Shown here piece after piece: positions 35,110 to 42,966 of a DNA stretch of 64,000 nucleotides; within the stretch, counting starts at the first letter, position 1, and each line of letters opens with the position of its first letter. The notes below the pieces were generated by a model. The model ran no database searches. It saw only the letters and a list, made by a program, of their open reading frames with translations, and was not told where the DNA came from. A program made the position numbers and the translations under genes. Source of the DNA: DATFDN01 sp963756545 (lineage in GTDB: Bacteria; Pseudomonadota; Alphaproteobacteria; Acetobacterales; Acetobacteraceae); contig CAVWNY010000001.1 of NCBI GenBank assembly GCA_963756545.1, forward strand, positions 868,001-932,000. Direction: 5' to 3'.

Positions 35110-35549
35110 CCGCGCAGCGCCGCGACCACCCGACGCAGCGCCGCCAAGCTGACGTCGCTATCGACCCGAACCCGCACGCCGCCATCAAGCTCGATCTCGA
35201 TCATGCTACCGCGGCGGGCTTCGGTTGCTGGCCGAGGCGGTGCGGCACGCTTCTCGGGTGGTCGTGATTCGGTCACATGCACCGGCACGAGCCGTACCGC
35301 AGACGCCGACCCGACCTGCGGCGCAGCAACGCGCCGCCAGCGATAGATCAGGCTTGTGCAGATGCCGTGCCGGCGTGCCACCTCCTGCACCCGTATCCCC
35401 GGCGCCATGGACTCCGACACCACGCGCGCGCGGAATGCTGCATCGTGCGCACGTCGACGCTCACCAACAATCTCGATCCGCTGCGTCGAAGCTTCTGTGG
35501 CAGCCACAGTGGCTGCCACACTCGCAGCCTCATGCTCGATCTCGTGCAT
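35106..35549 (-). CDS. tnpA: IS66 TnpA accessory protein
   Basis: A 147-residue IS66 TnpA. The helix-turn-helix is visible as RRRAHDAAFRARVVSESMAP, then IRVQEVARRHGICTSLIYRW, followed by a basic linker and the C-terminal SMIEIELDGGVRVRVDSDVS seen in this family. It presumably binds the element ends. It is the first gene of the tnpABC operon, with its start 58 bases inside the right terminal repeat and its stop overlapping tnpB. Confidence 0.9.
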   Translation of the reverse strand: MHEIEHEAASVAATVAATEASTQRIEIVGERRRAHDAAFRARVVSESMAPGIRVQEVARRHGICTSLIYRWRRVAAPQVGSASAVRLVPVHVTESRPPEKRAAPPRPATEARRGSMIEIELDGGVRVRVDSDVSLAALRRVVAALRG

Positions 35550-35607
35550 GCCTCCAGCACATCGCCCGAGGCTTATGCAGGCAAGGTGCCTCTCGGCGGA
35601 CGCTTAC

Positions 35608-35713
35608 CGAATGGCAACTCCAGCACCGCTACATGCAGACCGAAGCGATGGCCGAACTCACGCCGCCATTGATCGACGTTGTGCCAACCCAGATTTCCAC
35701 CGTGGCTGCCTGA
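35608..35713 (+). pseudogene. IS256-family transposase tail, downstream of the IS66 insertion
   Basis: After the second copy of the CGAATGGC duplication the frame reads EWQLQHRYMQTEAMAELTPP and ends VPTQISTVAA with a TGA at 35711-35713. This is the natural C-terminus of the IS256 transposase whose main part ends at 32646, so IS66 landed in an IS256 gene. Apart from the other frame changes, excision would restore continuous coding across the site. Confidence 0.85.
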
Positions 35714-36010
35714 TCCATGGACGCCTCAAACTACACCGCAAATTTCCACCACCTTGACGGGCACTACCTGAGAGTCCGGAACCGGAAGGCCGCAATGCCT
35801 CCAGGTCGCGAAACAGATTGAGACGCCTCGCCCTCCTGATCCCATCATGCGGCGGCCATGCGCCGACCGCGAAGAGAAGCGAGTGACCTACGGGAATGGC
35901 ATAAGGCGAGAGGAACAGCTTGACCCCGACAACCCCAATCAGAGAAGACCGCTCAGATTGGATTGCTGAAATCACTTGCGGACGGGGCGGGCCATACGTT
36001 TTTAAAGGTG
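35714..36010. other. Non-coding: probable IS256 right end and a 28-bp dispersed repeat
   Basis: The first ~45 bases (CGCAAATTTCCACCACC near 35740) probably belong to the IS256 right terminus. No gene is supported in the rest. At 35973-36000 a 28-base sequence is shared exactly with 49692-49719, and the last three bases (GTG at 36008-36010) touch the IS3 end. Confidence 0.45.
35973..36000. repeat. 28-bp exact repeat, copy 1
   Basis: Starts CACTTGCGGACGGGG and ends GGGCCATACGTT; identical in all 28 bases to 49692-49719, 13.7 kb away and in the same orientation, with unrelated flanks. The two copies sit next to mobile-element ends (IS3 here, near IS110 there), so it is probably a fragment of an insertion-sequence terminus. 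Confidence 0.75.
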
Positions 36011-36076
36011 TGAGGTGGTCCCGGAAAGTCGGACAGGTGCTTAAGCTTGGTTCGCCCTGGCTGGAGGACGGACCCG

Positions 36077-36361
36077 ATGACGGGCAAACGGAAGAGGTAT
36101 GCGGCGGAGTTTAAGGCGAAGGTTGCTCTTGAGGCGTTGCGGGGTGAACTGACTGCGGCGCAGCTGGCGACGAAGCATGGCGTGCATCAGACGATGATCA
36201 GCGAATGGAAGCGTCAGGCCATCGAGGGTCTGGCGTCGGTGTTCTCGGGCAAGGCCGAGGCGAAGGCATTCGCCCGGGAAGGAGAGGTGGAGAAGTTGCA
36301 CGCCAAGATCGGCCGGCTGGTGGTGGAACGCGATTCTTTAGCGAAAGCCTTCGGTCGATGA
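36077..36361 (+). CDS. IS3 OrfA (copy 2)
   Basis: A 94-residue DNA-binding subunit starting MTGKRKRYAAEFKAKVALEA, with the same helix-turn-helix and C-terminal helix as copy 1 and one residue difference (S for F in ERDSLAKAFGR). Its stop overlaps the orfB start as ATGA, the arrangement used by IS3 elements for -1 frameshift fusion. Intact. Confidence 0.9.
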   Translation: MTGKRKRYAAEFKAKVALEALRGELTAAQLATKHGVHQTMISEWKRQAIEGLASVFSGKAEAKAFAREGEVEKLHAKIGRLVVERDSLAKAFGR

Positions 36362-37224
36362 GCGTGGATCGGAGGCGGGGGATGATCGAGCCGAAGCAAC
36401 AGCACCTGTCGGTCGTGCGGCAGTGCGCGTTGGTCTCGATTGGCCGCTCCACGTTCTACCGCGCGCCGGCCCCGGAGGCGCCGGAGAACCTGCTGCTCAT
36501 GCGGTTGCTCGACGAGCAGTTCCTGGAGACGCCGTGGTATGGGTCGCGGTAGATGGCGCGGCATCTGCGGCGTCAGGGTCATGCGATTGGCCGCAAGCGG
36601 GTTCGACGGTTGATTACCACGATGGGGCTGGCACCGATCTACCAGCGGCCGAGGACAACGGTTCCGCATCCCGAGCACCGGATCTATCCATACCTGCTGC
36701 GCAATGTCATGGTCGATCGGCCGAACCAGGTCTGGTGTGCGGACATCACCTATATTCCGGTGCGACGCGGCTTCCTCTATCTGGTCGCGGTGATGGACTG
36801 GGCGACGCGCCGCGTGCTGAGCCGGCGTTTGTCGAACACCATCGATGTGGAGTTCTGTATCGCTGCGGTGGAAGAGGCGCTGATGCGGTTCGGCCGCCCC
36901 GAGATTTTCAACAGCGACCAGGGGCGCCAGTTCACGTCGCCACGGTTCACCGAGGTGCTGAGCGGGGCCGGCGTGCGCATCTCGATGGATGGGCGCGGGC
37001 GCTGGATGGACAACGTGTTCATCGAACGGCTGTGGCGTAGCCTGAAATACGAGTGCGTCTACCTGCACGCATTCGAGACCGGCTCGGAGCTTCGGGCGGG
37101 ATTGACGCAATGGATCGGCTTCTACAATGCCCGCCGGCCGCACTCGGCGCTGGACGGTCTGACCCCGGACGAGGCTTATGCCGCGATCGCGGCCACAAAG
37201 ATGACGGAGAGACTGGCGGCCTGA
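36358..37224 (+). pseudogene. IS3 OrfB transposase (copy 2), nonsense mutation
   Basis: The integrase-core subunit, complete in length with all three acidic catalytic positions downstream (ADITYIPV, FNSDQGRQFTSP, and Glu in VFIERLWRSLK). Codon 65 is TAG (36550-36552) in the context YGSR-stop-MARHL; copy 1 has CAG there, so a single C-to-T change ended the frame. An internal start (M next to the stop) would give a 223-residue protein lacking the N-terminal segment. Readthrough or suppression would restore it. Confidence 0.9.
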
Positions 37225-37282
37225 TGTGACCCGGAACCAAGCTTAGCAAAGCCGCTAAACTGTCTCGCAGAAGGGGACCACC

Positions 37283-37477
37283 TCACATCCAGGCCCCATC
37301 GGTGACAGTCTGCTGATCATTCCAGTGGGCATCGGGGTCGCCGGTGTGTTCGAACCTCGACGATGCCGCTCGGCAGCCGCCCCGGGACGCCGACGGCCAG
37401 CCGGGGATCAGGTCCAGCATGCCGAGGGTCGCCGCCCGGTCCGGAGCCATCAACAAGATGCGCTCAGCCATCGCCAT
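37283..37477 (-). CDS. Small hypothetical protein, 3' end cut by IS3
   Basis: A possible short gene starting MAERILLMAPDRAATLGML just downstream of the small gene at 37514. It runs LDLIPGWPSASRGG and terminates inside the IS3 terminal repeat, so the natural C-terminus has been lost or replaced. No family is recognised. The close spacing to the upstream gene and the non-random N-terminus argue for a real, truncated gene, but support is weak. Confidence 0.35.
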   Translation of the reverse strand: MAMAERILLMAPDRAATLGMLDLIPGWPSASRGGCRAASSRFEHTGDPDAHWNDQQTVTDGAWM

Positions 37478-37513
37478 TCTCCTGGTCCTGCTCCGGGTAA
37501 ATGCACATCCCAT

Positions 37514-37782
37514 CTATACGAGGACGACAACAAAAGCCTCGCCGCTTTCGGTCCAGCTGATGAACCGCGTCTGGCAGTCGATCAGCTCCTCTTTGCCGAG
37601 TCCGGGCGCGATCTCGCCGTCGCTGCCATCGGACTCGTCAAGCGCCAGCGCGAGCTTGCGCGCAGCTTCCTGGACCGTGCCGGCCTCGATCTCCGCGTAG
37701 CCAGTCTCCTCAATGGTCTGCTGGCGGATCACGCCCAGCTAATGGTCTGCTGGCGGATCACGCCCAGCTTGAACTTCGGCAT
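37514..37782 (-). pseudogene. Small hypothetical protein disrupted by a 29-bp tandem duplication
   Basis: Without the duplication the gene would read MPKFKLGVIRQQTIEETGYA, then EIEAGTVQEAARKLALALDE and end SGEAFVVVLV, about 80 residues, an acidic small protein of unknown function. The 29-base unit at 37712-37740 is repeated at 37741-37769. Because 29 is not a multiple of three, the frame from the natural ATG at 37782 now hits a TGA soon after QQTI. Translation from an internal start (MIRQQTIEE, 37732) could still produce a 72-residue form. Confidence 0.5.
37712..37769. repeat. 29-bp perfect tandem duplication
   Basis: Two adjacent identical copies of a unit starting AATGGTCTGCTGG and ending CACGCCCAGCT. 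It falls in the N-terminal coding region of the small minus-strand gene and causes its frameshift. Typical of replication slippage or imperfect repair; it looks recent because the copies are identical. Confidence 0.9.
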
Positions 37783-38029
37783 CACACGCCCTCCTCGGCC
37801 AGCTCCCCTCCATGCACCGGTGTTGTCAGGTTGTTGAGCATCGGGCAAGGAGCGGCCCCGTCGGATATCGATCAAGCTTTCTGTCAAGTGCTCACGACGT
37901 CATGCCACATCTCGAAGGTCCTGATTGCGAGCGTCACGGTGTTCAGTAGTGGAAAGAAGGTGATGGCGAAGCTGGAATAGATTGTGAATTCGGCTGTGAA
38001 CTGAAAGGAAGCGCTGCCTATCGGACCGA

Positions 38030-38122
38030 TTTGAAGCGGCTTTGCCGATGTTCCACGCCGGGCATGATCTCGCGCTGTGCCGCGCCGTAGCTCTTCAGCT
38101 TGTCGGTCACAAGCGCACGTGG
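38030..38122 (-). pseudogene. IS6-family transposase fragment
   Basis: On the minus strand PRALVTDKLKSYGAAQREIM followed by PGVEHRQ matches the catalytic region of IS6-family (IS26-like) transposases, around the second Asp (VTDKLKSYGAA). Only about 30 residues remain; after HRQ the sequence diverges. It adjoins the 3' end of the group II intron, which may have inserted into or beside it. Confidence 0.7.
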
Positions 38123-38187
38123 GTAGAGTCGAGGATGGGGCGGTGGTTCGCGCCATACGCCTTTGGCCCGCCTCCCCTCCCCGCTCA

Positions 38188-39539
38188 TCAAACCGGACGT
38201 GCGGTTTTCCCGCATCCGGCTTTCCGACCGGTTTCATTGTAAGGCCCACGGCGGTAATCCAGCGCCAGAGCCCCGAGTCTCCCGAAGATCAAGTTAGTAG
38301 GGAATCGCTCGGTTCCGCGACCTGGCACCTTATGCCGCCGACGGAGGAAGTGTCGGACGCGTCCGCAGACGTGATGATCAACCGCTTTGTATGCTCGGCC
38401 GCGTATTCCATAGCAGAAATAGGCCGACCAACCGCGCAGTAGTCTGTTCAGTTGGTTGCACGCATGCGGCCATGGCTGCGTGTTGCCTGGCGCCAAAACC
38501 TCGCTGATCTTCGTCTTCACACGCTTTACACTTTTCTCGGATGGACTCGCACCCAGGTACCTCTTCCCGTTCCGTTGATAGCAATGCGGACCGAACGTGT
38601 ATCCGAGGAAGTCGAAGCGCTCCGTTCGGGCATCCTTCACCGAGGTTTTCGCCTCGCTGAGCGCCAGCCCGAGCTTTGTCATCACCGCCTTTGTCCATGC
38701 CAAAGCCTCAGCGGCGGATCGCTGACTGAGGATGACGAAATCATCGGCATAGTTGACGATGTGCCATCGGAACGCCTCGCCGCGGCCGCTGCGTCGCCAA
38801 TGCTTGAGGAAGCGGTTCACATAGACGTTGGCAAGCAGCGGACTCGCGACACCGCCCTGCGGCGTGCCGCATCCGCTATTCTTGCCACCACTCATGTGCC
38901 GCCTTCCCTCGCCATCCCGCTCTTCGATCGGCGCTTTCAGCCACAGTTTGATCAGCCGCAGCGCGTGTCGTTCGGAGATTCGACGGGCCACTGATTTCAG
39001 GAGGTCCGCGTGCGGAATCGTGTCGAAGTACTTCGACATGTCGGTGTCGACGACATCGGTGTGGCCCCGGCAAATCAGCCGGTGCACTTCCTTGATCGCG
39101 TCGGTCGCACTGCGATCGGGCCGGTATCCATAAGCGCCATCCTCGAAATCCGCCTCGAAGATCGGTTCCAGAACGAGCTTGGCGGCGGTCTGGACAAACC
39201 CGACCCGGATTGTCGGGATGCCCAGAGGACGTTCGCCGTCCCCTGGCTTCGGGATCATCACCCGCCGCACCGGCGCGGGCCGGCACGCCTTCAAGTCGAG
39301 TTCCTCCCGCAGGCTCGCCAGCCATGCGTCCAGGCCCTGCGCTTCGATCTGCGCGAAAGTCATCCCGTCCACACCGGCCGCACCCGCATTGGCGCGGGCA
39401 AGCTTGTAGGCGTGGCGAAGGATGCCTTTCCGACAAATCTGTCGTAGAGCATGTAGAAGCGGAATGCAGGCTCCGCCTTCGCCTTACAGTAGAGCTTTCT
39501 CTGAAGGTTCCTGATCCTTTCGGGTGTTTCGAGGCTCAT
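38188..39539 (-). pseudogene. ltrA: Group II intron reverse transcriptase/maturase, frameshifted near the N-terminus
   Basis: The N-terminus MSLETPERIRNLQRKLYCKA with AEPAFRFYMLYDR is in one frame; after a missing base near 39440 the protein continues in the next frame as ICRKGILRHAYKLARANAGA and the main RT domain. RT motifs are intact: RVMIPKPGDGERPLGIPTIR, YFDTIPHADLLK, the PQGGVASPLLANVY block, and the catalytic YADD in HIVNYADDFVILSQ. A maturase domain (LNRLLRGWSAYFCYGIRG) follows. The frame runs into domain V before stopping. An internal start at MDGMTFAQIEAQG would still give a 394-residue protein lacking RT0. Confidence 0.85.
38190..38223 (-). ncRNA. Group II intron domain V
   Basis: Read on the minus strand: AAAGCCGGATGCGGGAAAAC, then CGCACGTCCGGTTT. 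The two halves pair (AGCCGGAxGCGG with CCGCACGTCCGGTT) around a GAAA-type loop, the standard catalytic domain V hairpin of bacterial group II introns. It overlaps the 3' end of the open frame for the maturase. Confidence 0.85.
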
Positions 39540-39762
39540 CGCCCATCACCCTCTCCTCTCTGCCTTCGAAAGCGCACCAGAAGTCAGGGGCCTTCCCTGC
39601 GCCGGAGTTACCCGGTTCAGCGGTACTGTGCCCCTGTCCGACTCCCGTCCGGTCCGCCGCCATGAGCGACGCTGAAGCCGCGATTTCCGACCAGACGGGT
39701 CTCCCCCGTTACCCGCATCACCTTTCCGGCGTGCCGTATCCACTACCCCGGCGGATCGAGAT

Positions 39763-40312
39763 GGGTGCGCTGATGGCGTGCTCTACCATGAGGCCGACCT
39801 CAGCATCGCCACCCACTACACCGACGGAGGTGGGTCAGTGAGCATGTCTTCGCGCTCGCCACCTGCTCGACTTTCTGTTTGCGCCGCGTATTCCGAACCT
39901 TGCCGAGCGCCGGCTGTATGCGTTCGCGGCAGGCACCTGGCCGTCGCTCGCGCCGTTTATCGCCGGGCGGCCCGACGACCGGAGTTGTCAGCGCATCGCT
40001 CATGCTCAAGCGGCTCGGCGCCTATCCACGGCAGAACGGGCTGGCGCTGGCATGGCGCGAGATCGGCCGCATCGAGCGGACGTTGTTCACGCTCGACTGG
40101 CTGGAACAGCCGGCGCTGCGACGTCAGGCGACCGCGGAACTCAAAAAGAGTGAGTCGTGCACCGCACAGCCGAGGCGCAGCAACATCGCGCGAGCGGGCT
40201 CGCCCTGGTCGCCGCGGCGATTGCGCTGTGGAACACCGTCTATGTCGGTCGCGCGCTCGACGCCCTGCGCCGTAGCGGCGACGGCGTGCCGGACGCGCTG
40301 CTGGGGGCGGGT
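39763..40312 (+). pseudogene. tnpA: Tn3-family transposase (TnpA), C-terminal remnant with frame changes
   Basis: Pieces in order: GVLYHEADLSIATHYTDGGG near 39777 (DDE-region Glu/His block), HVFALAT and FAAGTWPSLAPFIAGRPDDR near 39925, then after a frame change SASLMLKRLGAYPRQNGLAL, AWREIGRIERTLFTLDWLEQ and TAEAQQHRASGLALVAAAIA, then LWNTVYVGRALDALRRSGDG ending near 40312. At least three frame changes and the loss of the first two thirds and last ~40 residues make it inactive. It butts against the dppD stop codon. Confidence 0.85.
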
Positions 40313-40321
40313 TCGTGCCGA

Positions 40322-41335
40322 TCAACACCCTTGTCGCGTGCCTCGGTCCATCGGCTCCTCTGCCAGCCGGCACAGCGCCTCGCGGCCCGGGACGGGTCGC
40401 CAGAGCGTCGGCAGACCGGCACGGCAGAGCGGCTCGACCCTGGCGCAGCGCGGCGCGAAGCTGCATCCGGGAGGGAGCGCCGCGATATCGGGCGGCGCTC
40501 CGGGGATCGTGGCGAGACGGCGGCCGCGCTCGCCCTTGCGCAGGGTCGAGGCAAGGAGGCCCTGAGTATAGGGATGGCGCGGATCGCGCAGGATGTCGCG
40601 CACCGGCCCGCTCTCGACGATGCGACCGGCATACATAACCGCGATGCGGTCGGCGATCTCGACGGCGACGCCGATATCGTGGGTAACGAAGATGATCGCC
40701 AGCCCGAGCTCGCGCTGCAATCGGCGCAGGAGCAGCAGGATCTGGATCTGGACGGTCGCGTCGAGCGCCGTCGTCGGCTCGTCTGCGAGCAGCAGAGCCG
40801 GGCGGCAGCACAACGCGAGCGCAATCATCGCGCGCTGGCGCATGCCACCCGAAAGCTCGTGCGGATAGGCCGCGAGCCGACGCTCGGGCGAAGGGATCTG
40901 CACCCGCTCGAGGAGCTCGAGCGCACGGGCGTGCGCCTCGGCCTCGCCGACCTCCTCATGCCGCCGGATCGTCTCGACGATCTGCCGGCCAACCGTATAG
41001 ACCGGGTCGAAGGCGGTCGCCGGCTCCTGGAAGATCATCCCCACCCGGCTGCCGCGCAGATCCGACAGCGCTCTAGGCGACAGCGCCAAGATGTCCTCGC
41101 CATCGAGCACGACCCGGCCCTGGATCATGGCACGCCGCTCCGGCAGTAGCCGCAAGAGGCTGCGCAGCATGACGGTCTTGCCGCTGCCGGACTCGCCCAG
41201 AAGGCACAGCACCTCGCCGCGGACGAGGGAGAAGCCCACGCCGTGCAGGATGCGAACGGTGTGCTCCGGGCCGCGGATCGCGACCCGCAGACCCTCGACC
41301 TCGAGCAGCGGCGGTGTGGCAGGCGCGGCGGTCAT
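40322..41335 (-). CDS. dppD: Dipeptide/oligopeptide-type ABC importer ATPase (DppD)
   Basis: A 337-residue ATPase: Walker A LLGESGSGKTVM near residue 47, Q-loop MIFQEPATAFDPVYTVGRQI near 99, signature ELSGGMRQRAMIALAL near 160, Walker B LLLADEPTTALD near 180, switch histidine IIFVTHDIGVAVEI near 213, and the C-terminal oligopeptide-family extension with HPYTQGLLASTLRKGERGRR and the cysteine motif CSFAPRCARVEPLCRAG (iron-sulfur-type cysteines). It pairs with DppF. The start is one base from the amidase stop, so expression is coupled. It is now the last gene of the operon, followed by Tn3 debris. Confidence 0.93.
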   Translation of the reverse strand: MTAAPATPPLLEVEGLRVAIRGPEHTVRILHGVGFSLVRGEVLCLLGESGSGKTVMLRSLLRLLPERRAMIQGRVVLDGEDILALSPRALSDLRGSRVGMIFQEPATAFDPVYTVGRQIVETIRRHEEVGEAEAHARALELLERVQIPSPERRLAAYPHELSGGMRQRAMIALALCCRPALLLADEPTTALDATVQIQILLLLRRLQRELGLAIIFVTHDIGVAVEIADRIAVMYAGRIVESGPVRDILRDPRHPYTQGLLASTLRKGERGRRLATIPGAPPDIAALPPGCSFAPRCARVEPLCRAGLPTLWRPVPGREALCRLAEEPMDRGTRQGC

Positions 41336-41336
41336 G

Positions 41337-42758
41337 TCAGAGCGGCGGGCGCTGGTCTGACAGACCCGCCGCAGCTTCGAAAGCGGAGGCGATCAGGAGG
41401 AGGCGCGCCTCGGCGAAAGGGGGTCCGGCGAGCTGCATCCCGATCGGCATGCCATTGCGATCCGCCCCCGCCGGCAGCGCCACCGCGGGAAGGCCCAGAT
41501 AGTTGAGCGGCCGAGTGAGCCGCGTCAGGGCGGCCAGGCCGGCGACCATCCCCGGCCCGTCGCCAAAATCGGTCGCGCCGCGCTCGGGCACCGGGTCGGA
41601 AAGCACCGGCAGCCAGAGCACGTCGCATGCCGCGAAGACCTGATCGACAAAGGCGCGTACCAGCCGCGAACGGGCGGTCAGGCAAGCAAGGTAATGGCGA
41701 GCGGAGACCGCAAATCCCATCTCGATGCGCGCCCGCACCTGCGGGCTGTAATCCTGCGGGCGGCTGCGCATCCAGTCGGCATGCAGGGTCGCGGCCTCGC
41801 TCGCGGTAATCGCGCCGGCAAGCGGCGACAGATGCTCGTGAAACGGGGGCGGGACCTCGACAACGCGGGCGCCCAAGCTCTCGAACCGCCGCGCCCCCGC
41901 ATTCCACGCCTCCCGGATCTCGGCATCGAGCCCTTCGGAGTAGTACCCGGTCGGCACCCCGATCCGGCGGCCGGCGAGCCCGCAGGAGGCGCCGCGGCGG
42001 GCGGCCGCCTCGTAATCGCAGACGGGGTGGAGCGCGCTCGTCGGGTCGAGCGGATCCGGTCCGGCGATGACCCGGAGGAGGCGAGCGGCATCGGCGACGG
42101 TGCGCGCGAGCGGACCGACGCTGTCGAGGCTGAACGACAGCCCCATCGCCCCGAACCGGCTGACCCGGGTCAAGGTCGGCTTGATACCGACTACGCCGCA
42201 GATCGCCGCGGGCAGCCGGATCGAGCCGCCGGTATCGGAGCCGAGCGCGCCCCAGACGGCACGCGCGGCGACGGCGGCGCCGGAGCCGCTCGAGGACCCG
42301 CCGGTGATTCGCTCCGGGTTCCATGGGTTTCGGCAATCGCCAAAATGAAGATTGTGGCCGGTCGGGCCGAAGGCGAACTCCGCCATGTTGAGACGGGCGA
42401 TGTCGAGGGCACCGGCGGCATCCAGACGCTGTAGCACGGTTGCCGTCCGGTCCGCGGGAGTATTGCGCAGGATGGCGCTGCCACAGGCGCTGACCCGGCC
42501 CTTGCGAAAATACATGTCCTTATGGGCGAGCGGCACGCCGTGCAGCGGCCCGATCGGGCCACCGCGCGCCAGCTCTCGGTCGGCGGCGTCGGCCGCGCTG
42601 CGCGCTCCTGCTGCATCCACCGCGATAAAGGCGTTGATCGCGGGTTGCACCTCGGCGGCGCGGGCGAGTGCCGCCTCGAGCGCCTCGCGCGCCGACACTC
42701 GACGTGCCCGGATCGCCTCCGCGAGTTCGATGAGGCCGAGATCGATGAGCTCTGCCAC
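41337..42758 (-). CDS. Amidase of the AtzE/GatA-like branch
   Basis: A 473-residue amidase-signature enzyme. The catalytic lysine lies in GVPLAHKDMYFRKGR near residue 75, the cis-serine in GGSSSGSGAAVAAR near 150, and the nucleophile in GSDTGGSIRLPAAICG near 174. Translation probably starts at GTG 42758, which overlaps the stop of the small AtzG-like gene; an in-frame ATG 51 codons upstream lies within another gene and has no family similarity. AtzE needs AtzG as partner in cyanuric-acid degradation (1-carboxybiuret hydrolysis); here the pair sits in a peptide-type transporter operon, so the substrate is an imported amide of unknown identity. Confidence 0.92.
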   Translation of the reverse strand: MAELIDLGLIELAEAIRARRVSAREALEAALARAAEVQPAINAFIAVDAAGARSAADAADRELARGGPIGPLHGVPLAHKDMYFRKGRVSACGSAILRNTPADRTATVLQRLDAAGALDIARLNMAEFAFGPTGHNLHFGDCRNPWNPERITGGSSSGSGAAVAARAVWGALGSDTGGSIRLPAAICGVVGIKPTLTRVSRFGAMGLSFSLDSVGPLARTVADAARLLRVIAGPDPLDPTSALHPVCDYEAAARRGASCGLAGRRIGVPTGYYSEGLDAEIREAWNAGARRFESLGARVVEVPPPFHEHLSPLAGAITASEAATLHADWMRSRPQDYSPQVRARIEMGFAVSARHYLACLTARSRLVRAFVDQVFAACDVLWLPVLSDPVPERGATDFGDGPGMVAGLAALTRLTRPLNYLGLPAVALPAGADRNGMPIGMQLAGPPFAEARLLLIASAFEAAAGLSDQRPPL

Positions 42759-42759
42759 C

Positions 42760-42966
42760 TCAAGTCTCCTGGGGCGCCAGGGCAGAGAGAGTGGCCGCGA
42801 GCCAGGCCGGCTCCTCATAGAATTGCGGCTCGGGCGCCAGGGCCGCGAGTGCGCTCTCGATCGACGCCACCATCCCGGCGGTACGCACGGCACCCGCGGG
42901 CCCGAGCTCATATCCGTGCAATGCGCGCACCAGGGTGGCGAGCGCCTCGGGATCGATCTTGCTCAT
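42760..42966 (-). CDS. AtzG-like small subunit (DUF4089)
   Basis: A 68-residue protein: MSKIDPEALATLVRALHGYE, then TAGMVASIESALAALAPEPQ and FYEEPAWLAATLSALAP. It resembles AtzG/DUF4089 proteins, short helical partners that bind and stabilise AtzE-type amidases, by analogy with GatC and GatA. It overlaps dppF by 4 bases and the amidase by 3, so its stoichiometric expression with the amidase looks designed. The family call rests on size, helix pattern and position; a profile search would settle it. Confidence 0.75.
   Translation of the reverse strand: MSKIDPEALATLVRALHGYELGPAGAVRTAGMVASIESALAALAPEPQFYEEPAWLAATLSALAPQET

Larger units (their letters stand above)
32647..35607 (-). mobile_element. 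Complete IS66-family element with KTSC passenger gene (2961 bp)
   Basis: Terminal inverted repeats start GTAAGCGTCCG at 32647 and, on the other strand, at 35607; both also share GGCACCT a few bases further in. The 8 bases on each side are identical, CGAATGGC at 32639-32646 and 35608-35615, exactly the target duplication size of IS66, and removing the element rejoins the IS256 transposase frame (NDEW then QLQHRYM). The minus strand holds tnpA, tnpB and tnpC; the plus strand holds a KTSC-domain gene between tnpC and the left end. A second repeat-like TAAGCGTCCGG at 32999-33009 lies just inside the passenger. Confidence 0.92.
36011..37285 (+). mobile_element. IS3-family insertion sequence, copy 2 (1275 bp)
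   Basis: Same element as 30473-31746 in the opposite orientation, with ends TGAGGTGGTCCC. It has an intact orfA (36077-36361) and an orfB interrupted by a stop codon at 36550-36552 where copy 1 has a CAG. Neither copy alone can make full-length transposase. Flanks differ (GTG on the left, CAT on the right). Confidence 0.9.
38123..39766 (-). mobile_element. Group II intron with maturase gene
   Basis: On the minus strand an intron-encoded reverse transcriptase/maturase (38188-39539) is followed by a recognisable domain V hairpin (38190-38223). The 5' part between about 39766 and 39540 has the GC-rich structured sequence expected for domain I, beginning near CGCACCCATCTCGATC. The 3' end is put at about 38123 by similarity of layout, not by a defined motif. 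It lies between an IS6 fragment and a Tn3 fragment. Ends are approximate to about 20 bases. Confidence 0.75.

Noticed and set aside
32998..35607. IS66 element with its left end at 32998
   Set aside because: The inner repeat gives no target duplication (GTTCCACG versus CGAATGGC); the outer end at 32647 gives a perfect 8-bp one.
36011..37285. Simple insertion of IS3 copy 2 with its own target duplication
   Set aside because: The flanks GTG and CAT do not match; an inversion partner explains the left flank better.
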